Assembly (NCBI GenBank): GCA_020740775.1
Contig: JAHEWK010000020.1
Location: 62,001 to 126,000 of the forward strand
DNA: 64,000 bases
Source of the DNA: Ilyonectria destructans
Lineage: Eukaryota; Ascomycota; Sordariomycetes; Hypocreales; Nectriaceae
Reading direction: 5' to 3'
The translations under genes were made by a program, and so were the position numbers. The notes below the pieces were generated by a model. That model searched no databases. It had not been told where the DNA came from and was given only the letters and a program-made list of their open reading frames with translations. Shown in pieces: positions 10,881 to 22,385 of the stretch (the first letter of the stretch is position 1; each line of letters starts with the position of its first letter).

Positions 10881-11501
10881 CAAATGCCCAGGTACGCTGT
10901 TCGGCCGTCTCGTCTCGCACTGCCCGAAGCTGCTCGCGCATCTGTTCTCGCATCTGTCTAACCTGTCCAGCTGACACTCCCCTCTTACTGCCCTGAGCTC
11001 GTCAGCCGTCTGTTCGTGCATGCCTCTAAGCTGTTCTGTCTTCTTCCGGTCTTCGGCTGCCTCGGTCCTGATCGAGCGGATTTCCTGCTCGAGTCGTCCG
11101 AACTTCTCCAGCTGGTCTCTCATCACCTTTGTCGCCTTGTTCTGATTCTCCATCAGCGCGTCCCAGAGCCTCTCCAGCATCTTCTTCTGTTCACTCATAA
11201 GATGAGCCGACGTCTCCTGGAGCATCGCTCGAAGCATGATCTGCATTAGCGACGCGTTATTGCTCGTCGCGCCTCCCGCCATCCGTGACTCTACGGCCTT
11301 GTCAGTAAACTCATTCCCGCCTGCATTTTCGCCTTCTCCCGGCTGATCCGAGCCATTATTCTTTGCTGCTTCGATCTTCTTCGCGGTCGCCTGCATCTTT
11401 TCCTGCAATTTCGCCGTCGGCTTTGTAGGTCTCGAGGACCAACGCGTCGGGGCGACGGAATCTCCACCCTGGACGAGGACCTCCTCAACGGTCGCGTCCA
11501 T
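10875..11501 (-). CDS. Gag-like coiled-coil protein of an LTR retroelement, 3' truncated
   Basis: Starting at the ATG at 11501 (MDATVEEVLVQGGDS), the product of about 208 residues has a basic/Thr-rich leader, then a long charged coiled coil (about residues 95-180) rich in Glu, Arg and Gln. No protease, RT or zinc knuckle follows, because the frame ends in the repeat cluster at 10875. Upstream on the same strand is a likely LTR end (CTAACA at 11579 on the minus strand). The context therefore suggests retroelement Gag cut off by rearrangement. It could also be an unrelated coiled-coil gene. Confidence 0.4.
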   Translation of the reverse strand: MDATVEEVLVQGGDSVAPTRWSSRPTKPTAKLQEKMQATAKKIEAAKNNGSDQPGEGENAGGNEFTDKAVESRMAGGATSNNASLMQIMLRAMLQETSAHLMSEQKKMLERLWDALMENQNKATKVMRDQLEKFGRLEQEIRSIRTEAAEDRKKTEQLRGMHEQTADELRAVRGECQLDRLDRCENRCASSFGQCETRRPNSVPGHLS

Positions 11502-11552
11502 TTCGCAGCTCAAAGGCTCGCGGCCGCATCAACTGCCACGCCCACCGAAAGA

Positions 11553-11692
11553 TGTAAAGATTGTAAAGATTGTAAAGATTGTTAGCTGAAGGGGTGCGCG
11601 CCGCCCAACCTAGCAAGCTAGGTTGGCTCAACGGGTATTTGTCATGATTCATTTGTCATGATTCATTTGTCATCATTTATTTATCATCATCT
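11553..11692. repeat. Simple repeats and hairpin, probable LTR boundary
   Basis: A 10-bp unit (TGTAAAGATT) repeats three to four times at 11553-11580. TGTTAG at 11579 starts a block containing a perfect 10-bp hairpin (CCAACCTAGC at 11605, GCTAGGTTGG at 11617). This is followed by repeated CATTTGTCATGATT units (11640-11690). TG...-type ends next to a gag-like gene suggest an LTR running from here toward about 11.9 kb; its far end was not found. Confidence 0.5.
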
Positions 11693-11987
11693 TAACCCTG
11701 ACGCCCTCTAAGTACACACAAGCACAAAAACTCCCATTCTGCTGGGAATAATTACTAATAAACTAGCATCGCAAAGTCTTTCCTCATTTATTGCCAAGTT
11801 CTAGCGAACTAATCCAGTAAAAAGGAAAACACGAGTACGAGTCACCAGAACATAGGCCCTACGCAGATAGCAGCTATATCTTTACATATAAATATTTACC
11901 GTGAAATGATCCGCCATATCTCTTGACGTACCATTAAAACACTTTCTGCTCCAAACACCTCCAGTTCAGCTTTTCACAAAGAAAAAT
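11693..11987. other. Probable LTR remainder and MFS promoter
   Basis: Non-coding AT-leaning sequence upstream of the MFS start codon, with TATA-like TACATATAAATA at 11885. No other defined element. Confidence 0.35.
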
Positions 11988-13506
11988 ATGGAGGCTGACG
12001 GTCGAACTCCTGCTTCTGTTGCTACGGCACTCCTTGCTGGGGAAGCCTCACAAAGAGAAGACCCGCAGAGGCCACCAGCAGTCGCTAGATCGCAAACAAA
12101 TCACGGACCCCTGATGGAAGCCTCTCTCGAACTCGACTCGATGTCAAACAAACATCACAGCGTCAACCCGACAGGCTCTCCAATGCGCTCGATTGATCAC
12201 AACCCCGAGCCAAGCACCCTAGCACAAGAAGGGGTTGGCATAATTCAGAGCATTTCGACCCCACGCATTAATCGGTGGAGACTAGCTGCGTCCTGCCTCA
12301 TGAATCTCACCAATGGCATGAACGATGCGGCGCCAGGCGCCCTCATTCCATACATGGAAAAGTAAGCAAGATCCCATCTTGGAATATAAAGCGATGTGTG
12401 ATTAACTCACCTTAACTAGATACTATAATATTGGCTATGCCATAGTTTCCCTCATCTTTGTGGGGAATGCATTGGGGTTTATTCTAGGTGCTTTACTCCT
12501 CGACGTCCTACACTACAAACTTGGAAGAGCCCGCCTCTTAGCCCTCTCGCAATCAACTCTAGCTCTTGCATATGTGCCCATTCTCGTTCAAGCACCATAT
12601 CCTGCCATTATCATCTCCTTTCTCCTCATCGGTTTCAGCATCTCTCTCAATCTTGCCATGGGCAATATCTTTTGTGGCCAGCTACGAGATAGCACAACTG
12701 CCTTGGGCGCCATTTCTGGTGCATATGGACTGGGGGGAACCGTGGGTCCCTTGATCGCGACGACCATTGTCACAGCAGGTGGTGCGAGTTGGTCTGTCTA
12801 TTATTTCATGACACTTGGCCTCGCGTTGGCCAACGACGTGTTTGCTCCATGGTCTTTCCGCAACTACAGGCACGAGATGGCTTTTTCAACAACTCCTGCA
12901 AAACCATCTTTGAGCACACAACTTTTATCTCTCTTCTCAACTCTCAGGAGGCGTGTTGTTCTCTTAGGCGCACTTTTCATATTCTCCTATCAAGGTGCAG
13001 AAGTATCGATATCCGGATGGGTGATATCCTTCCTCATCGAAGCTCGCCATGGCGACCCAAGCAGTGTCGGATATGTATCCGCTGGTTTCTGGGCCGGCAT
13101 TACGATCGGCCGTCTGCTTCTAACCCCTCTTGCACATCGGATCGGAGAGAAGCGCTTTGTTTACGGGACTACAATGGGCGCAATGGTCTTTCAGGTACTG
13201 GCTTGGTGGATACCCAATGTGGTTGGGTCGGGTGTGAGCATCTCTATAATTGGGCTTTTACTTGGGCCAATCTACCCTTGTGCAGTGGCCGTGTTCATGC
13301 GCGGTATGCCTGCTCAGGAACGTGTGAGCGGTATGGGGACTATCAGTGCATTTGGAAGCTCCGGGGGCGCTATTGCGCCTTTCACAACAGGCCTCCTTGC
13401 GCAGGCAAAAGGACCGTGGGTTCTCCACCCGATTGCAATTGCACTTTTTATGGTGATGCAAGGATGTTGGTATGGAGTGCCTGAATCGCCGAGACGAGAT
13501 GAATGA
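11988..13506 (+). CDS. Major facilitator superfamily transporter
   Basis: Two exons, 11988-12361 and 12420-13506, join in frame across a 58-base GT-AG intron with a TTAACTAG 3' site, giving 486 residues. A hydrophilic N-terminal tail of about 95 residues precedes NLTNGMNDAAPGALIPYMEK. That motif and the following 11-12 predicted membrane helices resemble the MFS branch that includes yeast Bsc6-like and fucose-permease-like carriers. The central loop around residues 250-280 is short. The frame is intact, so the protein is probably a plasma- or organelle-membrane carrier; the substrate is unknown. Transposon debris lies directly on both sides, which makes this an isolated host gene in a repeat block. 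Confidence 0.82.
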
Positions 13507-13549
13507 GGGTGTGGCCTACCACAATGATACCAAATTACCTACAAAGAGC

Positions 13550-14235
13550 CGCAGTCAACCATAAGCGCAGCCATCCTTGACGCCAATGATTTCAACGCTC
13601 AAGACTCGGAAGTTGGAAACTACACGGCGATAGAAGAGTCGAAACACCAGTTGTCGAAAAGCACTCTCATGGACAACTGTGGCGCTATGCACATCGTCAA
13701 TGTCAAAAGCCTTCTGGAGCCATCAAGCATCGTTGAGGTTGAAGGATACGTTGAAGCTGGAACAACGGCCTTTCAGATCACAGCAAGAGGGACCCGAGTG
13801 ATGAAAAATGCACTCAACGGGCCAAAAGGAGAAGGAACAGAGGATTTGGTGCTGCAAGATGTTGCCTACATCGAGGGATTCCATGTGAACATTGTGTCAG
13901 AAGCCCGGTTATTGGATGCCAATGTTTGGTATTTGGGACTGGATTGCACATTGCGCTTTGGAACCTACGCTGCAAACGTTATACTGGCTATCCTTGAGAG
14001 ACACCATAAGCTCACTTTCCTTCAATACAACCCTATTTCCTCTTCTTACTTGCTGTCTGAGAAACAACGCACAAAACCAGTGATTCCGAGCTCCCTACCT
14101 ATCATTATGACGAGCATCAGCGCTCCAGATGGCAGAGGCCAACGCATAGCACACTACAGACCATCGAGAGATCCAACAAGACCGAGACTCTCGGTCTATC
14201 AACCAAGTAAAGCAAAATTTGGACCCTCTACTTGA
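13550..14235 (+). pseudogene. Ty1/copia pol fragment (protease/pre-integrase region)
   Basis: The frame holds LMDNCGAMHIVN, which aligns with the copia protease active-site region (D-x-G-A-x-x-H, here with an altered spacing). It then has DLVLQDVAYIEGFHVNIVSE, typical of the segment between protease and integrase. No integrase, RT or RNase H follows. The frame runs into the left end of the hAT insertion near 14199 and stops at 14233. It is a relic only. Confidence 0.6.
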
Positions 14236-14236
14236 C

Positions 14237-17200
14237 CAAGGGTCGGAACCACTACATCCACTCCACTTTGGGACCAAGTAGAGTGGATGTACGATTTTTT
14301 AGCAATTGCATAGTGGATGTAGCACATATTCGACCGGAGTGGAATGGATGTACACACGTGGATTTATAAGTGGATTTATAAGTGGAATTTTGAGGCTATT
14401 CACAACCTTGTCGGCGCCTATTCAGCCTCACTTTCAGAGGTTGACACTAACTCTTCAGCCTGTTGCTGCTGTGATGAATCGTCAACCTCGCTGGCGCTGT
14501 CCTCGCCCTCCAATAGCCATTTTGACTCAGCAAGCGCCAGCTCGTCGTCGCTTAGAGTCCCACAACCAGCATCCAGCTTACTTTCAAGGTGTGACTTAAG
14601 CAATGGATCCAGGTCCTTGATAAGGCCAGCACGGTACCAAGAGCGTAAAACCTGACAAATGGCGATAATCTCAGCATCTAGGTTCGTACGCAACCCCGAG
14701 ACCATCTTGCCAGCAGCTGAGAATAACCTCTCACACTCGGCTGACATCGGCTGGATCGTCAGGAAGTCCAAGGCCATCCTGGATAACCGAGGATATCTGC
14801 TTTGCTTAGTGATCCAGTAACCAATTGGATCACGAACGTTGCCGTCGCTGGCGTCACGATCCATCTGCCACGCTTGGTACTCGTCACCATCAATAGCTGC
14901 TGAGTAGGCTGGTATTGAGTTCGGCAGACGACTGTTCTTCTCGAAGGGATCGAAAAACCGAGGTCTTTTTGCCGGTGGCTCGTCGTCGCCTCTGCTGCTG
15001 CTGGTTCTAGCCTCGAGATGAGCGTAATCGGACAGCCAGACGTCGGCAACCATCTCTTTTGCCTTTTCAACCCAACTAGGCTTATGAGCCCACGTTTCAT
15101 CAAACCAGTCCCAACGATAAGCTGGATGGAGCGCCATAGCCGTATAGTAGATAGGCGTCTCGTCCAGCCGCTGATAATATTCATCCAGCTTATCCCAAGC
15201 AAGGTTGATTCCGACGCGGAAGTGCTCTGGATCAGGAAAATCAGCAGCAAGCTGCTTATATTCTTCCAGTGTGTTAAGCAGCAGCTCATAGCCAAGCACC
15301 ACGTCCCAGATATTGCCATAGGAGCCAGTCCAGCCTTGCTTACGCCTGCGGATGTGCCCATCACCCTCAAGCGTCTTTACCACGGTCTCAAAAACAGTCA
15401 GAATAGCCTCCAAATGGTAAAGAACCTCCCAGTCTTTGTCCGTTAGCTGATTCTCGTCTCGGAGGATGCGTGGTCTTTTTGCCAACTTGGCTTGTGTTAC
15501 TTGGCCAGTCTTTTTAGACCGATTTTCGTCCTCCCATTGCGCCTTATACTTGATCAGTAGGAGTTCGATAGAGGTTTTCAGCCGTAGAGCCCTGCGGATC
15601 ATGTAGAGTTGTGACAGCCAACGCGTGTCATTATCGATAATTAGCTTGAGTGGTTTCTTCGATCGGAGTTTAAGGGTGGTGGCGCGATTAATTTCGTCCT
15701 GTTAGATATACCGAATTAGTATAAGACGAATAGGATTTAGTAAAACCGCTTACCCTCTGGACCTCCTTGAATAAGTAAATCAGCCGATGGCTAATACGCA
15801 CATCAACTACGATATTGTGTAACTTGCCAACTGGTCCTCTTTTCCGCCATCGAGCGTATTCAGTATCAGATAACGCTTCTGCGCCTGATAATTGCTGCTC
15901 GAACGCGTCGGCGTTTTTGCCAAATAAGAGCGCCTTGGCTGACAAGTTAATTGTGTGGCCAATACAGCGTCCTCGGCGCAGTCGGCCATCGAACCCAAGT
16001 TCAGCACCAATGACCTCCATGGCAGTATCGTTGTTTTCTGCATTGTCGAGCGTGAAATAGCCAACCTTCTCTGGACCCACGCCAAGAGTGTGTAGGACGT
16101 CGAGAACCTCCCCACCGATCGTTGAGCCGAAGTGACGATGAGCCTCTGGAACTCCAATCATGATTTTGCATGGCCGATTCTTCTCGTCTCTGAAAAAACA
16201 AGCAATACCGTAGAGGGCAAGCTTATTTCGAGACGTCCAGCCATCAAATGAAATATGAAGCGCTCCAGGGGAGTTCCTCAGCACCTCGATAACCGTCTGC
16301 TTGTGGCGGTTATACTCTTGAATGATCTTATATCGGACAGCCGTGGCAGTCAAGTTGGCGTGTTGGATGGAAACGGAGGGACTCAAATAGTCGAAGATTT
16401 CTCGGAGGATGGGGTTCTCGGCGAAGGAAAATGACTGGTTGCTACTGACGATTAACTCGACTAGCATACGCTGAAAGTGTTGCTTATCAAAGCGTGAGAT
16501 GAAGCTATTCGCGATATTCTGTTCCGTAGGCTTGTTGACGTCCAGTTTCAAAACAGAGGCAATAGTCGGCTGGTTCGATTTCAGTGCGCCTTCGGATTTG
16601 AGCTGTGCTGTGCTCTTTTTCTCTCCCTCTGGTGCTGGTGTTTTGTGCTCACGCCATAGATGATTTGCCGCGTTCTGGAGACCTGAAGAGGTAAAACTCG
16701 CGATAATGGGACGATTTCCGAGGATACAGTCCTTGCAAGCCCATTTGCGTAAGCCATGACGTTGAATATCATAGCCAAAGTCCCACAGCCAAGAGCTAGT
16801 ATCACGAGCGCGTTCTGACCAATTCCAGCCTCTGAAATGGCGAAAAAGACGGTCTTCGAGCTGCTGCTGTTGGCCTGGCTGGTTGGCTGACATCAAATTT
16901 TTTTTGGGGCAAAAACAAAGCAGGAAATCTGTAGAAAACGCACTCAATAGGGGTAGTTTCTCGTCTAATATTATTAGATTAGCTGTAGGGGTGATCGACC
17001 TCGGCTAACTTGGGTCCAGGTACCTCGATTTAATAGGCAGTCATATACAAAAATAAGTACTATGAACCATACAGGGTCAGGGAATATCCCACTGTACCTA
17101 AATCCACCTAAATCCACTCCATTACATCCACTTTCGTGTCCAAGTGTAGTGGATTATTACGTAATCTGAGCGCCGACAAGTGGATGTAATAGAGATGGGC

Positions 17201-17250
17201 CACTTATATGTGGTCCACGTGGATTTACAGTGTAGTGGGTTCGAGCCTTG
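14237..17250 (-). mobile_element. Intact nested hAT transposon (element 1) with 8-bp TSD
   Basis: Both ends begin CAAGG (fits hAT YARNG) and share a short imperfect inverted repeat of the form CAAGG(G/C)TCG followed by AACC and ACTACA. The 8 bases TACTTGAC lie directly outside each end (14229-14236 and 17251-17258), a perfect target-site duplication. TGGATGTA and TGGATTTA subterminal motifs repeat many times in both flanks, in opposite orientation. With an undamaged transposase inside, this looks like a complete, recently inserted autonomous element of 3,014 bp. Confidence 0.92.
14418..16893 (-). CDS. hAT transposase, intact
   Basis: Two exons, 16893-15754 and 15698-14418, join in frame across a 55-base GTAAGC...CAG intron, giving 806 residues. 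A BED-like zinc finger (ACKDC ... HLWREH) is near residues 50-80. The catalytic core shows SFDGWTS and TLDNAENNDT, and an RCIGHTINL motif. The C-terminal dimerisation domain (QSRYPRLSRMALDFL, then SAECERLFSA) is complete. I chose the ATG at 16893 over one at 16947 because only a hydrophobic, unconserved stretch lies between them. The product would cut and paste DNA with matching ends, and may also act on non-autonomous copies such as the end fragment near 27.6 kb. Confidence 0.92.
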
Positions 17251-17375
17251 TACTTGACTTGGTTGACGGGACCCCCTTGCTTGACTTGGTTTACTCGGTA
17301 AGAGAGGCTTGCTTTGCTTGGTTGGTTGAGGTTACTCGACTATTTTCCATTCCTTACGTGGCTCCGGTGGTAGAT

Positions 17376-19722
17376 CTATGCTAACATACCGCTTCGAAGC
17401 AGGTGCTTTTGGCATTCAATCGCTGCTACAGTGTCCGAATTAAGCCGATTTCGTTCATCTGTGATGACCTTCTTTGTCTGTGAGAAACCCGTTCACACTC
17501 AGCGCTCATTGCCGGGCAGCTGAACAAGTCGAAGGCCATCTTGGACAGGATGGGGTAGTCAGATGTATGGCGAACCCACCACTCCAGAGGATCCTCAACA
17601 TCCAGATCAGCCTTATTAGTCCTGGCCATAAACTCATCCGGCTCAGATGTCAGTTTTGTCCGCTTCCCTCGTGTGGCTGACGCCGCAATGGCAGCAAGCC
17701 TCTGACGACGCTTACGAGCTTGCTGGAGTGGATCAAGCCTCGCCCTGTTATCAGCAACAGCCTCCTCCTCCTCCTCCTCCTCTTCCTCCTGCTGTCGTGC
17801 TCCTTCTATTAGGTCCACTTCCGCAGCTGCTTCCTCGTATTGTGCATAAGCCTCCTCACCACTCTCTTCGCCCCGCTGATCCATTGCTTGTTGTGACTCC
17901 ATTCAAGCTCAAAGTAGGTAAATTTGTTTGCCGGATGCAGGGCAACTGCACATCGGTATGCAGGCGTGGCATCTGTGAGGCCAAAATATTCTTCAAGCTT
18001 GACGCGAGCAGCATCAATAGCATGAGAATAGTATGTTGACACCACGTCAGGGTGATCATCTGCAAACTTCCCAGCCTCCTGGAGCTTCTTGAAAAGGACA
18101 TCAAGCGACTCGATCGTCTCGTGGAGGGAGCCATGTGATCCTTCTAGGCCAGCTTTGTTTGCCCGGCCTTCCATGCGCTTTGTTAGATCTTTGAAAGGCT
18201 TTAAGATATTGAGGAAGTGGCCCAGATCGGTCCAATCTTGTGGAGTAAGGATATCCTGTGAGATATCATACTCTCCATTGATATGGTCGTAGTTGAGGAT
18301 GAATAGATCAATGGCGTGGCGGAGTTTCAGAGCTCTTTCAATCATGGAATATACAGAGTTCCAGCGGATCCCGCCATCGACCAGGACTCTAGTGTAGAGG
18401 TTCTCGATGCTGCCTTCGTCGTACGCCTGCAGAACGTACTGTTTCAGTCTCTCTCGTCGCTGGTCGCTTCTGTTGATCCACGTACAGAAGTTGTGGAGCT
18501 TGCCGATAAAGCTTTGCTTCCTCCATATCTCAAACCGCTCGTCATCAGATGCGCCACGGAGCCGTTGCTCCAGCTTGCTAACGCCCTGCCCAAAGAGGAG
18601 AGCTTTGACGATGAGATTCAGCATATGGCCGACGCACCGAAGGCGACTCTGACGGTTGATTGCAGGGTACTGCTTTGCTAGCTCCTGAATGCATGTGTCA
18701 TTATTGCTAGCGTTGTCCATCATAAAGAAGCCAATGACTGGGGAGATATCGTAGAAATCGATGACTGTTGACAGCACCTTGGCAATATTTTCGCCGGAGT
18801 GAGGGCCTTTCAGAGGGGGAAGGTCCAGAAGAGCTGTCTGTAGCTTATGTCCTTCATCCAAGAAGTGAGCAACAACAGCTAGATAGTTTGTCCCTTCTTC
18901 AGACGTCCACGCATCCGTCGAGACGTGAATCTTGCTTGTGGTGAGATGGAGCTTTTCTCTCAGCCAAACACGTCTCCCAGCATCACCAAACCATTTCTCT
19001 TTGACCCAGCTACTAAGAGCTGACGGGCTCTTGGGCAGAATCTTGTCGCTGTCTTCCAGATAGTTGGTAAAAATCTCATAGGTGCGTTGATGGGTTGCTT
19101 GACGGAAGGTGAGATCAAGATCAATCACCCAGTCGGTAAAATCGTCTTTAAATTGCAGGTCGTTGAACACCAAGCGCCGGCCTCCGAGGTATGATGTGAG
19201 ATTTGTTGCACCCTTGGCTATGCTGAAGGGGTTGCATTCTGCTGCCTTGTAGCCAAATTCTTCCAGCCTGTGCTGATGTTTCAGATGGTATATAATGCTG
19301 GTCGTGCTCTCACTGGCAAAGAGTGCAGTATTGTGATGGCCACTAACGTGGCAGTATTTGCAGAGCCAGTACTTATTGTCTCCGTCCGTTGTAAGCTGTG
19401 CGCCGTGTCTGTAGATTGCTGAGGGTTGGGATTTGGAGTTGATGGTGCGCTTATGAGGCTGACGATATCGGATGGATGGCACTGGCTTCCCATCGTAACG
19501 GATTTTGTCCCACTCGATAGGGAAATGACATTGAGACGCTTTTGGCACCTCTCTTTCGTGGGAAACGGTTGCGGGAGAAGCGCCATGAAGTGGCACACTC
19601 GTTGGAGTTGAGACGGAGCTAGGGGTACTGGACTGAGCAGAATCGATCGGCTCAGAGGGAGTCCTAGGGGGTGTAGCCTTTCCGAACCTTCCCCGAGGCT
19701 GAAACATTGGATATGAAGGCAT
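17376..19722 (-). pseudogene. hAT transposase with two frameshifts
   Basis: From the ATG at 19722 the frame runs through a zinc-finger-like region (CKYCHVSGHHN) and core motifs STDAWTS and MMDNASNNDT. It continues to about 17840, where coding moves to another frame (YEEAAAEVDLIEG). The dimerisation region then reads SAECERV and loses its frame again near 17490. A one-base shift restores FSQTKKVITDERNRLNSD and a stop at 17376. Two single-base indels therefore disable the protein. It belongs to a different subfamily from the nested hAT. Confidence 0.85.
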
Positions 19723-19980
19723 TATTGACTTGGGATTTGGACTGTGCGAGACTTTCTGGCAGCAAAAGACATGGGACAAATTGATCGGGCTGCAGCCTCC
19801 TGTCGCGACCTCAACAGAAAAAGGGGGTTTCGCAACGCCTTGCCTAAAACGGAAATGTAGTCGAGTAAGTCAAGTAACCAAAGGGTCTTGCTTTGCTTGG
19901 TTGAAGACCATCTTTACTTTACTTGGTTGTTACGTAATCAACCAATCCCAACCAATAAAATCCTTACCTTACCTTGGTTG

Positions 19981-21434
19981 TTGGACACACTGCTAGGAAG
20001 GGGCAGCCGCTGTCGCCGCCGACAGCCAGGGCGGACCTCAGGAAGAGGGTGGCAGGAATTAAGGATCGCATGACTGTCCTAGCGAAATGTTCTTTGCTAT
20101 GCTACACGACCAAGAGAGAGTGTGAGCGCTGGCTGTTAAATTTCACGAGCAAGTTGGGGGGCCATCGTGGCGAGTTTTATACCCTCCGCCCAGGCGGTCC
20201 TCGCTCTGTAGAGTGAGAGCTATTGTAGCATCGTGGCGTTGAATTTGAGCGGCCAATCACGGTCTCTTCAGTTCACGGCTGCTGATGATCCCGGACATCC
20301 CGGGATGCGATGACGAACCATATGTTCCACAGAACATCATTACGATATTTTGTAAGACTGGTGTGGCTGTACGGAGGGGCCAGCTTGAAGAACGGCAAAG
20401 AGAAGAAAAATATTACGCGGCCTTGCCTACCCCTGTGGAGACACCTCTGACCGACAACAGACTTGTATGGAATGCGATGTGATTGGCCTGGCGGGCCAAA
20501 GGGTACGTAACGTTCGTTTTGCTAATTCAGAGAAAACATCTCATATGCACCAGTGATCCGCACATATCTCTATCTATTACGGCTATAATTATCGAAGCTC
20601 AAAACCCGCTGCTATTTTTCGGTACTCGCCGCAGTAATCCAGCCTTATCAAGTTGGCCAGTGGGCCTTTTGCTGGAGGAACGAGATCGTACTTAGTCTCC
20701 ACAACCCCAGCGTAGCTGGAAAGGGTCGGTAGAAGAGAAGACTCGGACTCCGTATTTCCACAACGGCCCGGCTAGCAAGCCAATGGATGATCGTCTGCAT
20801 GTCATCTGCTTACAGTGCTCCGTGGCTATGGGAAATAAACAAGCTTCACTAGCTAAGCACGAACCCTTCGATGTCCGTGATGCCGTATATCCGTGATGCT
20901 GTGTCAGCCGGAAGTCCAGAGAACACGACATTTGCGATAACGCCGAGCCGTTGTGAGAGCAGCCCGCGTCATCGCTGGTGCTGGCTGTACCCACAGTCTA
21001 AGCCGCCCCAATGAACTTCGCACAGATCTCGTACCAGCATGGCAAGTTAACTGCATATGAAAAAGAGGGAATATCCACAGCGCTATGAAAGGTCATCGTG
21101 ACTTCGGAGTCTTCGTTTCCGGGGCTGGACAGGCCCGTTGTTGCGCTTAATTGCCAAGTCGTCGCGTACTGATGCGCAGTCGGCCGATGCGAACAATGTC
21201 ACAGCAATAGTATTATTCCCCGGAAGGCAGATAACCGGCCCGAGTTCCAACACAAGGGCTTACGCCCGCTAAAGTCTCCAGCGCCAGCAACAACGGCAGC
21301 AATAATTGCTCCTTGCTGAGTAGACCATTGACCGGATTTTCGGAAAAGCACCTACCAACACCGAGCTTTGGCCGAGGTTGCGGTGGCTTGCAGCACCGCG
21401 AAATCCCGCCGGTATCCATGGGTCCACGACCGTA
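19981..21434. other. No recognisable gene
   Basis: Only short overlapping open frames without motifs. CGGACATCC-type motifs near 20290 recur at about 22.4 kb. No RNA gene or element end is identified. Confidence 0.45.
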
Positions 21435-21436
21435 AT

Positions 21437-22164
21437 ACCTATCTTGCACAGTTACAGTCGTTCTCAAGCCAAACACCATTCAAACCAGTCATACGCTTGA
21501 AAGGAGTACGATCGTGGAGACTCTTGGTCACCGCCATGAAGCGACTCTGAAGAAACTTGTGCATCAGAGAACCATCAATACCGATGATGAGTCGCCGTAT
21601 TTTGAAGGGGAACTCGATTTACCAGACCAAGGTATCCTTGACCGTGAGCTTTATGAAATCACGGAAGATCCTTCGCGGAATCCCCTCGTGATTCTCAATC
21701 TAGAATGTATTGGCGTAGCCTGCGTCTCAGAACGTCTGGTAAGAACGCAGCAGGCCACGCACTTGATAGCTACTAAAGCCCAGAGACTAATCATATGCCT
21801 TTGTAGAAACCTGTCCTGCTGCCTTTGACGTCCAAGGTTTCGCTAAAGGTGCTCCACATCCGTCAGTCTGGCTCTGACTCCGACACTATGCTTGCTGGGC
21901 TTCGGGCGAGACCATCCAAGCCGACGGCGCGGACACCGCCGACCCTCGGGGTTCCGACCGTGGGAGCAACATCGGCATCGCCAGCTCAACGGGTGAGTCA
22001 CAAATCATTGCTTCCAGAGCCGGAGCACACAACATACGCGGATTACGGGATAAGTTTCGTCGTTTTGCCGAGTGGGCATTCGGGCCGCAGGGGTTAGCAT
22101 CGCTAGAAGTGATTGCGTACGAGACTTTGCCTACGACGGCAGAGCAGGTACAAGAAACCTTCTA
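21437..22164 (+). CDS. Unidentified gene, partial or damaged
   Basis: A frame from 21437 passes the segment SPYFEGELDLPDQG to an intron with good signals (GTAAGA at 21739, CTAATC branch, TTTGTAG end at about 21806). It continues in KPVLLPLTSKVSLKVLHIRQ. After about 21990 the frame must change to read NIRGLRDKFRRFAEWAFGPQ and end at 22164. A GTGAGT...CCAG pair is only 25 bases apart, too short for a normal intron, so a frameshift is likely. No family is recognised. Protein-like composition and one good intron argue that it is, or was, a real gene. Confidence 0.4.
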
Positions 22165-22385
22165 GTTTGCAGGAGCACCAAAGGGAGGGGCAATTTCCAG
22201 CTCTTGACTGAGTACGACAACAAATGGAAAAAGCTTTTTGGCAGATATCACAATGCATTGGAGGCCTGTTCAGTGCTCGTGTACAATTGACTCCGTCCAA
22301 GACGAGTCGGTCGCGAACAGTACTGTAAATACGAGCTTATCCCTACATATGGCTTCGAACGCTTTGACTCTAGGGTCAAGGGGCT

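Larger units (their letters stand above)
14199..19980 (-). mobile_element. Outer hAT transposon (element 2), hosting a nested hAT
   Basis: TCAACCAAGTAAAGCA-type sequence at 14199-14219 is the inverted counterpart of the sequence at 19911-19929. GCTTTGCTTGGTT and ACTTGACTTGGTT motifs recur inside both ends (17250-17330 and 19860-19930). The transposase relic is 17376-19722. The left subterminal region is interrupted by the intact hAT at 14237-17250. The exact outer ends and target duplication were not resolved. Confidence 0.65.
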
